Below are positions 21,106 through 36,001 of a stretch of 64,000 bases of DNA, in pieces (positions within the stretch are counted from its first letter, which is position 1; every line of letters begins with the position of its first letter). This DNA comes from Palaemon carinicauda (lineage: Eukaryota; Arthropoda; Malacostraca; Decapoda; Palaemonidae). The translations under genes were made by a program, and so were the position numbers. A model generated the notes under the pieces. That model was not told the DNA's origin and did not search any database. It saw nothing but the letters and a program-made list of their open reading frames with translations. The stretch lies in the NCBI RefSeq assembly GCF_036898095.1, contig NC_090744.1, positions 14,547,655 through 14,611,654 of the forward strand, written 5' to 3'.

Positions 21106-21853
21106 CGGTGAGAAAGCGTTTCGGGATTTTGAAAGCCAGCAGAGACTTCCTAGAGGAATATAAGTGCAAATCTACTAGAAGGCAATAAAGTTCCGAAAGC
21201 CTGCGCTAGGCTCAGACCTTCAGCACCTCCAAAGCCCATTTCATGGTCTTTAGACAAAGTTCTTCATTTCGCTTCTCTGTTGAGCAATGAGGAGGGTGCG
21301 TTAAAGGATTTGACCCAAAAAGTTATTTTCCTATTTGCACTCGCGTCCGGGGCCAGGGTTAGTGAGATTGTAGCCCTCTCGAGAGAGGAAGGTCGTGTTC
21401 AGTTCCTAGATGGGGAGAACTGAACCTGTTTCCGGATCCTACGTTTCTTGCCAAGAAGGAGTTACCCACCAACAGGTGGGGTCCCTGGAGAATCTGCCCT
21501 CTGAAAGAAGATGCATCTCTATGTCCAGTAGAATGCCTAAAGGTCTATCTTCATAGAACTTCAGACTTCAAGGGTGGTCAGCTATTCAGGGGAGAAATTT
21601 ATCACTGAATCAACTCAGGGCGAAAATCACATATTTTATTCGCAGAGCGGATCCTGACAGTACACCCGCAGGTCACGATCCGAGGAAAGTTGCTTCATCC
21701 TTAAATTTCTTTAATTGTATGGATTTTGAACATCTTCGTTCATACACTGGCTGGAAGTCTTCCAGAGTGTTCTTTCGCCACTATGCGAAGCAAGTGGAGC
21801 AACTAAAGAGATCTGTGGTAGCAGTGGGTTGCGTCGTTAGCCCTGCTGTTTAA
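20830..21853 (+). pseudogene. DIRS tyrosine recombinase, deleted and frameshifted
   Basis: The N-terminal part overlaps the end of RNase H in another frame (PEVYCLHFITENPD to KSTRRQ, ending at 21,188). About 200 bp present in copy 2 are missing right after TRRQ. The sequence resumes at KACARLRP and WSLDKVLHFAS, then the first catalytic Arg in ASGARVSEIVALS (near 21,348). Frame changes follow. The C-terminal HDPRK box and a FFRHYAKQ stretch with the likely Tyr nucleophile lie near 21,675-21,795. Confidence 0.8.
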
Positions 21854-22880
<1,027 letters not shown>

Positions 22881-22976
22881 CTTCCTTCAGGACGACATGG
22901 CTTGAGCCCAAAAAACGGATTTTGAGCGAAGCGAAAAATCTATTTTTGGGTGAGATGGCCATGTCGTCCTGATGGA
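22881..22976 (+). other. Internal complementary region of DIRS copy 1
   Basis: The first half (ttcaggacgacatggcttga then gcccaaaaaac) is the reverse complement of the left-end sequence seen in copy 2 at 41.54 kb. The second half (ggattttgagcgaagcgaaa onward to gatgga) is the reverse complement of this copy's own right end (23,367-23,429). This split pairing is the signature of the DIRS internal complementary region. Confidence 0.82.
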
Positions 22977-23427
22977 CCCGCCCTTCCCTTTCTATGAAAG
23001 GGCTGTAGGACCCCTCCCTACATACAGTATCTCCAGCACCTCGTGTATCGCTACAAGGAATACAGATGGCGCCAGGATTGGCGCAATGCACGCTTACGAA
23101 ACGGGAGAAGAGAGAGCCTTGGGAACGGCTCTCCTTTTTCTTTCTTGTTTTCGTTTTCTTGCCAATTGACCCCTTCGATGTGTTATCTCTGTTTGGGGTG
23201 CAGATTGCCATGTGGCATGTCAAGAATACGTCCTCTGATATGTCGCGATATTCCTTTCATTAGGGATATTCGCTCCAGGAGTTAGAATTCTGGGTACCTT
23301 AAGGTAAATTCTCTGGGAATATCGCCGTAGTTGTAATATACCCTAGGAAGCTACCCTATAGGAACTTCCATCAGGACAACATGGCCATCTCACCCAAAAA
23401 TAGATTTTTCGCTTCGCTCAAAATGTG

Positions 23428-23429
<2 letters not shown>
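22977..23429 (+). repeat. Right inverted terminal repeat of DIRS copy 1
   Basis: Ends tcgcttcgctcaaaatgtgtt and abuts (TA)n. The inner part (gaatacgtcctctgatat, ggagttagaattctgg) matches the copy 2 terminal repeats. ORFs at 22,972-23,285 are shadows of this repeat. Confidence 0.8.
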
Positions 23430-25890
<2,461 letters not shown>

Positions 25891-28800
25891 CTAACAAATT
25901 ATGTGGTTTCTCCTAACGTTTCATTTATCCTTTTATTCAATGTAAGTTTGTCATCTTCTAAGCTAATTATCAGTCTTCTATGGTTGGTCTGATGATAGTT
26001 TGCAGAACATCCGCTGCCATTTCTATTTGCCCTTTTTATTCCTTTGTTTTAACTTGACTTATAAGGGATTATCTCACCTCTCTTACTTTAAAGAGAAAAA
26101 TATTGCACAATTCTTTATATGTCACTCGTAAATACGGGTGCATTGTCCGAGAGAAGTATATCGAAACGCGAATGTCTAGTGATTTTTCTGGCCTAAATGC
26201 TTCTGCTACTGACTTATCATTCCTATCTCGATATAGTTCGAATTCTATGAAGACCAGTAGGTATTTATTATCTATTAGGTTTTGGAACAAAGTAGCTTGT
26301 GGTCTGATTGTAACACCTCTAAGGGATTAAAAAAAATCACATCGTAATTCCTAAAGGGATTCTACCCTTTACATGGCATTTATACTTATTTCCCGTCGGG
26401 CATCCATTCACATGTACAGTCTTTGATTTTGGGAGGTCTGGTGAGCATGAGTGATTGTTAGTCCTCTGTTGGTTAGTATGTCAAGAATTTCTAGCTTTGA
26501 ACAAGTATTTTCTCTCTAGTCTTTGTATGTATTCCTCTGATTATTTTTTAATTCTAATCTGGAATTCGTTTTTGGTAGTAAGGGATCTATAATATTTCCA
26601 ATAACCTTTGGTTTCTCTTGTTCTATTTTAGCTCTTTCTAAATCTAAGTCTCTTACCTGAAATCGGAAATAAAATATTGGTGATGGTAATCCTCTTAATA
26701 TCATCTTTTCTTCTAGATAATCCATCTTCTAACGTATTAAACATACCAATAGTGTATCTAAATTCTGGACGAACTCCAGTACACTAAGGAAACAAGAATT
26801 CCTTCTTTAAATTATTGATAAAAGCCATTCGTGTGAAACCAATCACAATCATGTTTATGATCATTAAGTACATTTACTCTAGGCCCTAACATAATATGCC
26901 TAAACTTCTCTAGACCATTACATGGCTAAACTATCCTTCTCGGATGGGTTTTAATTATTTAACACTAATATCATAATTCACTACCCTCATTCAGGTTTTA
27001 TCTTTGTAATAAGACATATCTTTTAGGTATTTGGGGCATCCACGTTATTGGTAAAATCTCCTTGGTGAAGAGATCAGGTTCAACTAATGTTGGATCAATA
27101 ATTAATTTATCTTGATTGTTATAGCCTTTTTATTGTATTTTTCATTTGCTACATCTTTCTAGGTTGCCTCTGTTTAAGGCTTGACTATGGTAGCAAAATG
27201 TGCAATCTATCTACAGTACCTACTTGCCCTATCTAATCTTAATCTTTATCCTGCTATTTTCCCTCCATCTGAGACAAATTCTAATATTTTTTAAATGATT
27301 CTTTATATCCTTACTAAATCTAGTAACATCATTCAACTTAAACTATATTCCCTACTCAAAAGTCATTATCCGTCCTTCAGATGAAGTGTTTCATCAGAGT
27401 AGTATTAATTAAATATTATATATTCATCTCCCTTCATCTGAACTACATAATTTCTATTCTGACAAATCCTGGCATCCTTATTTTGAGTTAACATTTTTAT
27501 TTTATTTCTTGTTTGCGGGCTATTTCATTGGGCATTAATATGAATTCTTTAGCTAATCTCTAGTTTTGTATATTTCAGTTGTGATCAGAAATTACATTCC
27601 ATTTGCTTAATAGCAACATAGCTCATTTATAATTCATATACCTAAAGCTTTATTTCTATTTCTGTCTATCAGCAATATTAATCATTTGTAATTCATATGC
27701 CTATAGCATTGTATTTCTTTATATCTCATCTACTTATAGCACCTTAGCTCTTTCATATTCATTAGCCTATACCTACATCTACTTACTATCATTATAATTC
27801 TTTTATAGCTCAATGCCTATAGCAACTCTTCTAGGAATCCCTTTCTATTGATACTATTTTTATTCCATTCACGTAACTTCACTGACGACATTTTTTATTT
27901 TATTTATATGACGCCTACTATGAGATTCAGGGCCTCTGTAACACGGTTTTTTGGACTTTGCTCCTTATCAAAGCATCGGATGTAGCTGAAAGTTGACATA
28001 TGTATATTTTACAACCACACACAAATTTTGTCAGCATTATCAATAACCTAAACACAATAGTTTTAATTTTTATGGAGTAAAAATGATCTAGCCGACGCCA
28101 TGGCCAGTGATAACGAGCCAAGAGTCGAAAACATTCATTACGTAAGCAATGTAAACACCTTTTGACAAAATTTTGCCCCGCCCATCCACCAGACACCCAT
28201 TCAACTTCTTCCATCGGCTCTGAAACCCATAACAGTCAAGAATGGCTAACAGGATTTGGAATTGCCCCCGTGGTTGCAAAACTGCATTTGTCTTACGACT
28301 TGCAACTTTATACAGTCAAGAGAAAGCCCGTGGCCATATTTACTATAGCCTGAATAGGTAATTATTCAGTTTCTAGTTTAAATCCAATGTTTATAGTCTG
28401 ATTTGTATTTAGCGTAACAGGATTATAATACTTGTAATGTCATTCAGGCTTTTGAACATTTCTATTAACTATTCACTATGCCACCAAAAGAGAGAGAAAG
28501 AGAGGGATTGTATGTAAACAGTCTTTATATAACTATTTTTGTTAGAATAAGATTTTTGTGCTAAAATCTCCATCAGACTAACCGTGTTAGCTATGTTTTG
28601 GGCATGACTGCATTTTATAAATAAATCCTGAATAGTTTTAAGAGTTTTATTTGTACATCTAATGGGAATTTATAGAAGTGAAGTGAACATAATTCATTTA
28701 TCCTTTAAAATAATTACTACATGTAGCAAAACAAATAGTAGTAAAGATGATAATGCAATGAAGGAATGATACCATACTTTATCTTTAGCTTCAACATCGG

Positions 28801-31400
28801 CAATAACATACCCAGTTGCCATAATTTGTCAGCTTAATGAAATAACCTATCATCTAAAGTTAAACTTAATTTCTGAGGAGGCCATGGCTTATTGCACAGT
28901 GAAAGAATATGACAAAGACTTTATGAATGGCGGAACGATACATAAATGTGGGTGGGGTATTTGTGCTAGCATAGTAATACTACTGTACTGTAGCAGTAGT
29001 GCCGTAACAGTACTATACATGAATTAAACGTTTAGGCCAACTGCTGGGATCCTTGAGGATCATTTACCACTTCTTACAACTACTCGAAAAATTATTTTTT
29101 TAGCCAGAATTTAAATTTTCTGATCCAACAATGCCAATGATAGCCTTCAGTGTTATCCTGAATTACAACGAGGCCAAAGTGGGTGGAGCCTCGTGAAGTC
29201 ATCATTCTGACGACAATTACTGGTGAAGGTTTAAAGCCAAAATATGGTACCAGTTATTTATTTATTTTTTTTTCTTTTTTACAGTAAATACGTAGGTAGC
29301 TAGACAATAAATAAAAATTACTGGACATTGGATATAGCAGTTATCAAATCAAGCTGGTCTACTACGTTTTTGAAAATTACCAACTAATCCATACACCTTG
29401 TCAATCTGATTGTGACCTATAAAGTAGACTGTAATTTCTTAGGAAACTCATTCTGGGAGTTAGACTAATAATAGAAGTGTTTTTGTATTTATTAACATAT
29501 TTTGTTCGTTTGTTCATTATGACAATTCTCAGTGGAGAAGTTTCAGAGTTCATAAAGGTGTACTGCTTTGCTTTTATTTACACTTTTGTGTTATTGTTGG
29601 CAGAGGTATAGCCTTCGTTACGTATAGCCAATCATCGATCGAAAAAGAGAGAAGAAATGCCGTCATAAGTTACGTAACGAGTGCGTTCGAAACCTTTTCT
29701 CTGAGTAAGTTGGCCCGTCTTCAAAAATCGTCACTTTTACTTAATAAAGTACCAAATTTATTCAACCTACGTAATGCAGAATATAGTCAAAATTTATGTG
29801 TAGATATAATGTGCATTTTGAATAAGCGTTATATTTATGAAATTCATAGAAAAAACGTTATTGCGAAAAAACCGTGTTACAGAGGCCCTGAATCTCATAG
29901 TAGTATATATTTACAAGGAATATAATCACTACTTGCTGCACTTTCTATTCCTAAAACATTCTTATTCCTCTTAGCTTGCTTTATTTAATTTCCATTTCCC
30001 TTTCGTAATTGGGATCTGTTTCAACAAGCAAAGCCGTCTCTTACAAAGTGGCCAGTTTTGTAAAAGACTTGTCATTGACAAGTAGAAACATACTTCTTGA
30101 CTATCTTATTTTATTTTTAGCCTGCACTTCTCACAAATAAAATTCATTCTTCATCATTGTATCGTTTTGGACGATGTCTTAAATATTATTTCTTAAAAAT
30201 GAAATCATCATTCATCACTTAGTACTATTTGGTGATAATTCTCTATTTAGCGTAACGGTTCATACCGCTTTTCCCGTGCTTGCCTGTAATTTCCTTAACT
30301 AACTTATTTTCACCTCTTATAGCGGAAGCTGAAATATCTAAATAATTTGTTACTGTATTGCATCCTAGCCTATCAACTGTACAACCAGAGTCTAACAAAT
30401 TGAGACTCTACTTTTTTCTATCTTTAAATTGATTTTTGTCAGTTCCCACTGCCTATAGGATAAAATAGTCGTCTGCTACGTGGATGAACCTCTTCTACCT
30501 ACGCTAGCCTTTCTATCTAGTATTTCCTTATCTTCCCGACTTGCTTTATATCTGGCTAAGTATTTTTTTTCTATTTGCTTCTTCTGTACTATTCGTGGTA
30601 TTTGAGTTTTCCTTTGTTTGTGCTGGAGGGGCGTTCTGAGAAGTGTTTTATTTTATTTAGTGATGGGGTATCTTATCTTGATTAATTTTCATGACTTTTA
30701 GCCTGTTTCCTAACTCCCTTTTCATGAAATTTCCCCCTAGATTTAAATGCGTCTTCTCTATTTCCTTTAACTGTAATTGTCCTAAATAACTGCTCATTAT
30801 TTGACTATAACCTCTGGTCCTAACATCCTTGTAACTTTGGAATTATTCTAAGTTTTAGTGGTAGGGATTATGGTTATTTGTTCCAAAGACTCTATCTTTT
30901 GATTTCCTATTGATTTTGCTAATTCTCCTTTCTCTTCGTAAACAACAACTACTATGCCCTTCATAACATAAATTAATACATCATCTATGTCTACATTAAG
31001 AGAATTGTCATTAAGTAAGGGAATTCCTTTTTTTCTTTATTACTGCTATGTGATCTTTCATCCGTGTAGCAAACCCAGGCATAGAGCCACCCTCTTATCA
31101 TGCCGATAGGGACATAACTAAATTTAATAACCTGTTTGTCTCTTTGTCAGAAAGCCATGATAGCCTACATTTTTCTTTAAATTCACTAAAACCTGCGACA
31201 TTTTAAAGTGTGTATCATTCAAGGTCGTGTGACCATCACCAACAGCTACATTCACTGATAACAAAGCCTGCTTGATTTTCGCAATTTCATCAGATATCCC
31301 AAAACTAGCTATTTTACTTCCTGCATCAGCCAACCATCTATCAACATTATATATCTCTAACCTTTGTTTATCTGGGCTGTCCCTACTTAAATCTAAAAAA
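25891..31400 (-). mobile_element. Very old Ty3/gypsy-like retroelement, split by a TIR element
   Basis: On the minus strand: gag-like sequence near 31,100-31,390 (WLADAGSKIASFGISDEIAK), a retropepsin-like LLDSGCT (catalytic DSG at 30,384-30,392), then a 2-kb interruption. An RNase H-like KFRHIMLGPRVNVLNDHKHD follows near 26,870-26,930 and NTLEDGLSR near 26,720. The order fits gag-protease-RNase H of a Ty3-type element. Stops and frameshifts are everywhere and no LTRs were found. The RT core was not recognised. This is a low-signal call. Confidence 0.4.
27915..29903. mobile_element. 1,989-bp element with perfect 38-bp terminal inverted repeats
   Basis: 27,915-27,952 and 29,866-29,903 are exact inverted copies (start ctactatgagattcagggcc, end cacggtttttt). 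No ORF longer than about 95 codons and no transposase motif is visible inside, so it looks like a non-autonomous DNA transposon. No target-site duplication is obvious. It separates protease-like from RNase H-like parts of the old Ty3-like element. Confidence 0.65.
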
Positions 31401-31822
31401 AAAAAAACGAAAAAAAAAAATTGTGTGGGTTAGTTTCCCAATTGAGTTGATGTTAGCGGGGTTACCGTGTTAACCTCTAAGTTCTTTTCTTATGGGAAGT
31501 GGCTCGTCTATGTTTTGCACTCCTACTTGTGTAATTCTAAATAATTTGTCAATCTTAAATTGTATTGGGCTAATATCAACATCATCACTTACAAAAAGTC
31601 ACATTTCGATTGCACTGGAGAGAGAGAAAAAAAAATAAAACAATAAAATCATAACGAGAGACAAAGTTCCGACTCTAAAATGCGAGGCAAACTTCCTAAC
31701 TTCCTAATCTTAATTGAGAGAAAAAATTAACCAAAAAAAAAAAAGGGAAAAAAATAGAGTGAACGCAATGCACTCACATATTTCCTGTATTCTTTTCGTT
31801 ACTTCATTCACTTGGCAATTTC

Positions 31823-31877
<55 letters not shown>

Positions 31878-32214
31878 CTTTTTTTTTTTTACTCTGCTAA
31901 AGGCATCAACTGGTATCTGGAAGTAATTCATACATTAATTCCTGCACAGATAAATGTCACACGACAACCATCCATTACAGCTGCCACCAGATTTAAAGCT
32001 TCTAGGTGAAACTTTAAGAAAATTGAAACTTCGAGATTGAATTATTTAAATGAATAGCTAATATCAGAAACTAATTCTTCAGTACTAGTATCACTAAAAT
32101 TATTTACAATTATCTCCCGAGTAAGAACGTTAGTATGGATGCGCCATGCAGCCTTTGCCATTTAAAGAATGAACTTCCACATGTCTAAATGTAATACACT
32201 TAAATGACCTACAA
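31401..32214. other. AT-rich spacer with poly-A and poly-T runs
   Basis: Contains A-rich runs near 31,395-31,422 and a poly-T tract of about 60 bases at 31,827-31,890. ORFs over these runs are artefacts. No gene seen. Confidence 0.6.
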
Positions 32215-32620
32215 AACGGATTTTGAGCAAAGTGAAAAATCTGTTTTTGGGTGAGAGTACCATGTCGTCCTGATGGAAGGGTTCCTTTAGGTAGCCTTCT
32301 AAGGGATATTTGCTACAGTGCTACTCCCCGAGAATTAAACCGAAGGTCTCCAGGATTCTAACTCCTGGCACGAGTATCCAATAAGGGATATCGCATAATA
32401 TCAGGGGACGTATTCTAGATAGGACACATAGCAATCTTTACCCCGAATAGATTTAACTCTTTGATGTAATGGGGGAAGAGTGGCAAAAGAAGGGGGTGCC
32501 GTTCTTGGTACCCGGTGGACCTCCTTCCCTACTACTAGCATGACGCCATTCCTTTTCTTGTCGTTAAGCAGAAATGACCGCAGATAAAATAATTTTGGGA
32601 GGGGTCAGCAAAAGGGTGGG
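32215..32620 (-). repeat. Right inverted terminal repeat of DIRS copy 2
   Basis: About 300 bp (32,262-32,563) is the inverted copy of the left repeat at 41,231-41,522 (for example gaagggttcctttaggtagc here). The outer 50 bp is the specific right end that pairs with the second half of the internal complementary region. Confidence 0.85.
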
Positions 32621-32714
32621 TCCATCAGGACGACATGGCACTATCACCCAAAAATAGATTTTTCACTTTGCTCAAAATCTGTTTTTGGGGCTCAGGCCAT
32701 GTCGTCCTGATGGA
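32621..32714 (-). other. Internal complementary region of DIRS copy 2
   Basis: On the plus strand, tccatcaggacgacatggca to caaaatctg matches the right end. The adjoining tttttggggctcaggccatg to gatgga matches the left end (41,508-41,543, inverted). The two halves meet at a GTT. Confidence 0.85.
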
Positions 32715-33399
32715 GGCATAATAGAGAATTGTCTTGAAATTACTATTAGCTGTGTTAGTGTATGTACCTTTTACCTTGAATAGATTTCCTTATCTGGTCT
32801 ACTAGACCTGTATGTGAAATTCCAGAGATCTGTCATTTACACTAAGCCTGGAGCTGGTTTAGTGATTCCTGGCCCCAGCAGGGAAAATGTCGATATCGAC
32901 AATAAGGATTCTAGGTTTTTATTTCTGTAGGAACGAAAATGGAAAACTTTGGAGATTGTCCTTTTTACTTAACATGAGAATGTGAGATTTGTACTTTCAG
33001 AAATCATTACTGTGATTTCAAGTTATAAGCCCTATGCAGGAATGAAGTAAAACTATTTTTTCTTATTAGTCTATAACTGAGGTAGCAGTAATATGGCACA
33101 AATACGTTTTATGTATTTAATTTTGCAACTAATTTATCAAAATTAGTTACAACAAAGTATGAATCTGATCCAGAATTACAACACATCAAAGTCCATATTT
33201 TCTCATGTAGAAAAAATATATAAATATATTATTGGAATAATGCCACTTAACGAAGATGTGAAACCAAATCTTTCTGACATGTTCAGATATTCGGAAATGC
33301 ATAAACACTGTGACGCAAACTTTCACTCGGCACTGGCGTATTGGTCAGATATTCACCTATATAGAACGGTATGTTGATCATCGCTGTGATTTGCACTAA
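32715..33399 (-). other. DIRS copy 2 3' UTR
   Basis: Non-coding; no strong similarity to the copy 1 3' UTR apart from its last bases. The edge with the nested non-LTR element is uncertain. Confidence 0.4.
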
Positions 33400-34886
33400 A
33401 GGGTAGGTATACCCATGCACCTGATTAAGTCACAAAACAGTATACTGTTCATCGCAGCACGAGACGACGGGTTTAATGACACTACCCGCTGCCACCACAA
33501 AGTGTTTTATTTCATGTACTTGCTTCGCGTAATGTTTGTAGAAGACCCTGGATTATCTCCACCCAGCAATATTGTCACACTTATGGGATGAAAATTAATG
33601 CTGGGAAAACTAAGTTTTTTGTTATTAATGGAGCAGCACAAGACGGAAGGCCAATTGAGATCGATGGCCTTACAGTAGAATCCTGCTCACAATATGTATA
33701 TTTGGGATCAGTCTTTACTGCAGATGGCTCTGTGTCTTCCTCTGTTGCTGCCCATGCTCAATCCAGGATGCCATATATCAATAAATTTGTTTCGTTTTTT
33801 AATAAAAATAATGATATCCCATTTATTGTTAAAAAAAAAAAAAAAAAAAGAGTTATTGATGCGGCTTTGATGTCAGGTATCCAGTTTGCGTGTGAGTCAT
33901 GGTTGAATGCAGACTTGAAGCCGGCAGTTAAGCTATATAACTGGGGATTAAAACTATTGCTTGGCATTAGAAAGACACCATGTAATGAATTATGTTATAT
34001 TGAATCAGGGTATCCGCCATGGCAGGATCTTGTTCGTAGCAAACAGAGAAAGTTTTTTGGTAGGATGTGGAGAGAGAGGACTTTAATGGAGGATGACCCT
34101 TTGATATTTTCAATTAAGACTTACATAGAAGGACTAATTAATGATAGTAGAGATGATGTAGAAATTGCAATGGAGACACTCAGGCGTAACACCATTAATT
34201 CTGACTCCTCAAGAAAAGTAACATATAGAGAAGTCAATCCAAATCTCTTAGTTCATAACATCTTTCCTGTTAGGCATAATGTTTCCGAGTTAGATAGAGT
34301 CTCATTTACTTGGATCCGGATTGCATCTCACTTCCTGGCGGTTGAAGTGGGTAGGTGAGGTAGGAGGGGGAGAGGCCGTCTGCCTTTGAAGAAGCAACTG
34401 TGTACCTGTGGAGCCATTCAGACAGAAGTACACGTAACACAAATATGCTCAAGGACACAAAATATCAGAGATACTTATAATTTTTCTAACATGAGGGATA
34501 TATTTTCAAATCAGCGAACCCTGGAAGAGAAATGTAAGATTATTAGCTTAATCCTTCACGAGTATTTGTGAATATTTCTGAATTAGGGAAAAAACGGCTT
34601 TTTTGGAGAATGATTTTGTATATAAATGCCAAATTTGGTTGTTAATGTAGGTTGTTTTTTGATAACTACTAGAGTTTGTTTTATTACCAGTGCATGTTCA
34701 CAAAATAATGTCTTGCATACGTTAAAAACCTGTTATTCTTACCTTTGTGTATATAATGTGCTGTATTGCCAAGTGTAGTATTTTGGCTTTATTTGGACCA
34801 AAAGTAAATAATTATTGTAAATATGAGCTGTATATGTTGTGGTCAATAAAATATCTGTCTATCTATCTGTCTATCTATTTATCTAT
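33400..34886 (+). mobile_element. 5'-truncated non-LTR retrotransposon inserted in the DIRS recombinase
   Basis: ORF 33,588-34,358 (256 aa) begins inside the RT after the catalytic core: MKINAGKTKFFV, then VYLGSVFTADGS, ALMSGIQFACESW and ELCYIESGYPPWQDL. The frame continues past a TGA at 34,356-34,358 into 34,386-34,571 with CTCGAIQTEVHVTQIC, a C-terminal Cys/His motif. A run of about 19 A's (33,831-33,849) sits within the coding sequence. The tail is a (TATC)n-like repeat at about 34,853-34,886. The DIRS recombinase reading resumes right after it. The clade is probably in the I/Jockey group. Confidence 0.82.
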
Positions 34887-36001
34887 GAGAGGAATCTTTC
34901 AAAGTCCATTGTTGAAAGAAGTTCAACGAAGAAACAACTTTCCTCGGATCGTGACCTGCGGATGTATTGTCAGGATCCGCTCTGCGAATAAAGTGGGTGA
35001 GCTTCGCTCTCAGTTGTCTTATAGATAGGTTTGATCCTGAGGTTTCGCATCTGAAGAGCTTTCCTCCCTTGAAGTCTGAAGTTCTTCGAAGATAGACCTT
35101 AAGATACTCTACTGGGCACAGAGAGGCCTCTCTCTTCAGTGGGCAGATTTTCCAAGGACCCCACCTCTTAGTGGGTAGCTCATTCTTGGCAAGAAAGGCA
35201 GGATCAGGAAAAAGGTTCAGTTCTCCTGAGTCCAGGAACTGAATATGGCCTTCGTTTCTGGATAAGGCCACTATTTCACTAACTCTAACCCCTGAGGCTA
35301 TTGCAAACAGAAAAAATTACTTTCTGTGTTAAATCCTTTAGAGTACAATCCTCATTGTTTAGGTTCGAAGCATAGTGCAGGACTATGTCTAAAGACCATG
35401 TGATGGGCTTTGGTGGGGTTGCTGGTTTGAGTTTAGCGCATGCTTTTGGGATCTTATTAAAGATTTCACTGTAGAGGTCCACCTCAAAAGCATACAGAAG
35501 TGGTCTAGCCAGGGCCGATTTACACAAAGTAATTGTAGTAGAGGCCATGCCTTGTTCATGTAGGTATATGAAGAATGCAAGACAGAAATCTATCGATATC
35601 TCTGTCGGTTTTCTTGTTTTCACAAAGGAAACCCATTTCTTCCATGACGATTCATATTGTCTCCTAGTCGAACTTGACTTGTACTGTTCGATGAAGTCAA
35701 CTTTATCCTTCGGGATTCCAAAATTTTTGTTCGCAGCTAGGGCGAAAAAATCATGAGATGTAGGTTGTTGGTTCTCGAGGATGAAGCGTAGACAGTAGAC
35801 TTCTGGACCAGTTGAGATAGTACTGGATCCGGCAGAGGAAACAGCATCAGTTTCAGCTCTAGGACTAGAGGGAACCAATTGCTTTTGGGCCACTTGGGGG
35901 CCACTACTGCTGCTGTCCCTCTGAAGGATCTTAGCTTGTCGAGGACTCTTAGCAAGAGATTGGTTGGTGGAAACAGGTAAATGCAATTCCACCTGTTCCA
36001 A
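34887..36001 (-). pseudogene. DIRS tyrosine recombinase, copy 2
   Basis: ORF 35,285-36,001 (238 aa) gives the N-terminal and core-binding parts, including YKSSSTRRQYESSWKKWVSF and WSLDIVLHYASNL. One extra base in a T-run near 35,305 shifts to the next frame (34,879-35,271), which holds ALSRNEGHIQFL after the catalytic GVRVSEIV Arg, GPWKICPLK and the HDPRK box. The C-terminal Tyr segment is cut off by the nested element at 34,886. The start overlaps the end of RNase H by about 260 bp in another frame, as in copy 1. Confidence 0.82.

Noticed and set aside
22911..23429. A 500-bp MITE with about 60-bp inverted ends
   Set aside because: A unit of the same kind follows the DIRS 3' end in both copies, and its junction contains the left-end complement. 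The DIRS internal complementary region plus right terminal repeat explains it better.
31710..32009. ORFs over poly-T/poly-A tracts
   Set aside because: Lys or Phe homopolymers only; a simple repeat.
34747..35028. Plus-strand ORF near the end of the nested non-LTR element
   Set aside because: It runs through the TATC tail and the antisense of the DIRS recombinase; no independent support.
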